15,760 bases of DNA, from assembly GCA_945221685.1 (NCBI GenBank), contig CALYNN010000015.1, positions 1-15,760 of the forward strand. The letters run 5' to 3'. Of the stretch, positions 15,070 through 15,760 are shown one piece after another. The notes beneath the pieces were generated by a model, which searched no databases, was not told the DNA's origin, and saw nothing but the letters and a program-made list of their open reading frames with translations. Position numbers and translations under genes: made by a program. This DNA comes from an uncultured Clostridia bacterium (GTDB lineage Bacteria > Bacillota > Clostridia > Oscillospirales > Acutalibacteraceae). Within the stretch, counting starts at the first letter, position 1, and each line of letters opens with the position of its first letter.

Positions 15070-15114
15070 AAAAAATTGGCAGGTGCCCAATGAAAAAAAC
15101 ACAGAACACCTGCC
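15070..15114 (-). terminator. Terminator after the small membrane peptide gene
   Basis: On the minus strand GGCAGGTG (15107-15114) pairs exactly with CACCTGCC (15078-15085) around a 21-base loop and is followed by AATTTTTTA (T6 at 15070-15075). It lies 24 bases beyond the stop of the 32-codon gene and closes the phosphomutase unit. Confidence 0.8.
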
Positions 15115-15138
15115 GAAAACGCGTAACGCAATATTAAA

Positions 15139-15237
15139 TTAATTCATAAATGCCGCAATGCCTACGCCTAAACCGCTTACTGCCATAAGCGCCGCCATAA
15201 TTATTGCAGTTATTTTAACCCATTTTCTTTGATTCAT
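15139..15237 (-). CDS. Small membrane peptide, 32 residues, unknown
   Basis: A 32-codon reading frame directly behind the phosphomutase gene. It starts with a basic head (MNQRKWVK) and continues as one hydrophobic helix (ITAIIMAALMAVSGLGVGIAAF), ending MN and TAA. AGGAG lies six bases before the ATG, overlapping the end region of the phosphomutase gene, and a terminator follows the stop. These surroundings make it a likely real gene, although too short for routine gene finders. The predicted product is a single-pass membrane peptide with the N-terminus probably inside. I do not recognise a named family. Confidence 0.75.
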   Translation of the reverse strand: MNQRKWVKITAIIMAALMAVSGLGVGIAAFMN

Positions 15238-15251
15238 AGTTAACTCCTGTA

Positions 15252-15760
15252 TTAGTCCATAATTTTATCAGCCTCGCCGAGAAGCCTTTCTGCAATTTTT
15301 TCTGCTTCGTCCTTGCTGTTTCCCACAGCGGTAATATAAGCCTTGATTTTCGGCTCTGTTCCCGAGGGGCGTACAATTATTTTATTGCCGTCGGTAAGCG
15401 TGTATGCAAGAACATTTGATTTCGGAAGCTCAATAACGATTTCGGTGCCGTTTACAATATCGGTTGAAACCGAGGTCTTGTAGTCGTCTGCCTTTGTTAC
15501 CGCCATGCCTGCAAAGGAAACGGGAGGATTGCTTCTGAGTCCCTCCATAATCTGCGACATCTTTTCCATTCCTGCAGCACCCTCAAAGGTGTAGCTTGAA
15601 ACCTTGTTGCAGTAGTAGCCGAATTCGTCGTAGATTTCGTCCATAACCTGTGCAAGAGTTTTGCCCTGTGCCTTGTAAAATGCTGCCATTTCGCAAATAA
15701 GCATAGAGGCCACTACCGCATCCTTATCCCTTGCGTGGGTGCCTGCAAGATAGCCGTAGG
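15252..15760 (-). CDS. Phosphoglucomutase/phosphomannomutase, C-terminal part (runs off the window)
   Basis: The last ~169 residues of an alpha-D-phosphohexomutase, which interconverts the 1- and 6-phosphates of glucose or mannose for glycogen, cell-wall and surface-sugar precursors. The frame is open through the window edge and there reads YGYLAGTHARDKDAV, the sugar-binding loop that in this family follows GHEES. It continues VVASMLICEMAAFYKAQG and closes with the phosphate-binding loop VRPSGTEPKIKAY near the C-terminus. Active-site serine and metal loops lie outside the window. PgcA/ManB-like enzymes of about 560-580 residues are the likely match. Its stop lies 14 bases before the small membrane peptide gene. 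Confidence 0.93.
   Translation of the reverse strand, partial: YGYLAGTHARDKDAVVASMLICEMAAFYKAQGKTLAQVMDEIYDEFGYYCNKVSSYTFEGAAGMEKMSQIMEGLRSNPPVSFAGMAVTKADDYKTSVSTDIVNGTEIVIELPKSNVLAYTLTDGNKIIVRPSGTEPKIKAYITAVGNSKDEAEKIAERLLGEADKIMD

Noticed and set aside
14938..15102. N-terminal extension of the XRE regulator
   Set aside because: It covers the extended -10 promoter and the GGGAGG ribosome binding site; the HTH domain starts naturally at the ATG at 14937.
1..15760. CRISPR arrays, insertion sequences, prophage genes, tRNA or rRNA genes
   Set aside because: I looked on both strands for regularly spaced repeats, transposase or integrase motifs and tRNA-like cloverleaves and saw none. A tRNA scan was not possible here.

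Overview
The window looks like a chromosomal segment of a low-to-moderate GC Gram-positive bacterium, most likely a gut-type Clostridia (Oscillospirales/Ruminococcaceae-like). The grounds are sigma-A type TTGACA/TATAAT promoters, strong AGGAGG ribosome binding sites, TAA-rich stop codons, KtrAB potassium uptake, a UPF0735 ACT protein next to homoserine dehydrogenase, and a Bacillus-type aspartokinase. The taxon is an inference from gene content and style. I see no prophage, insertion sequence, CRISPR array, rRNA or tRNA. Most of the window is ordinary housekeeping sequence, and I do not see a convincing new multi-gene system.

Bases 1-45 are not biological. They are the end of an Illumina P7 oligonucleotide, an 8-base Nextera i7 index and the 34-base Nextera read-2 transposase adapter. 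This marks a contig end with untrimmed adapter, and it truncates the first gene and gives it a false C-terminus.

Bases 46-5970 (minus strand) form a five-gene directon read from a perfect-consensus promoter at 5943-5970. It holds a secreted, membrane-anchored CHAP amidase, a membrane-bound nucleotide-sugar 4,6-dehydratase (PglF/WbpM/CapD type), the K+ channel subunit KtrB, its RCK regulator KtrA, and a truncated IolB-like isomerase. Bases 6055-7783 (plus) form a single-gene unit: a cytoplasmic beta-lactamase-fold serine hydrolase with an extended C-terminal half, its own extended -10 promoter and a terminator. Bases 7797-9666 (minus) hold an AI-2E family permease followed by a small unknown gene whose natural reading frame is interrupted by an in-frame TGA.

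Bases 9707-12760 (plus) form an amino-acid operon: an ACT/HTH protein, homoserine dehydrogenase and aspartokinase. It serves the aspartate-to-homoserine/threonine/methionine branch. Aspartokinase carries an internal, perfectly spaced Shine-Dalgarno and ATG that should yield a separate regulatory beta subunit. A bidirectional terminator closes it.

Bases 12759-15006 (minus) hold an XRE-type regulator with four membrane helices, an overlapping YdcF/ElyC-like DUF218 protein, and the tRNA modification enzyme TrmO. Bases 15070-15760 (minus) hold the 3' part of a phosphoglucomutase/phosphomannomutase, a 32-residue membrane peptide gene with a good ribosome binding site, and a terminator.

The items most worth checking are the in-frame TGA gene (recoding versus mutation), the 32-residue gene, the internal aspartokinase start, the slippage-prone linker in the CHAP protein and the adapter contamination.
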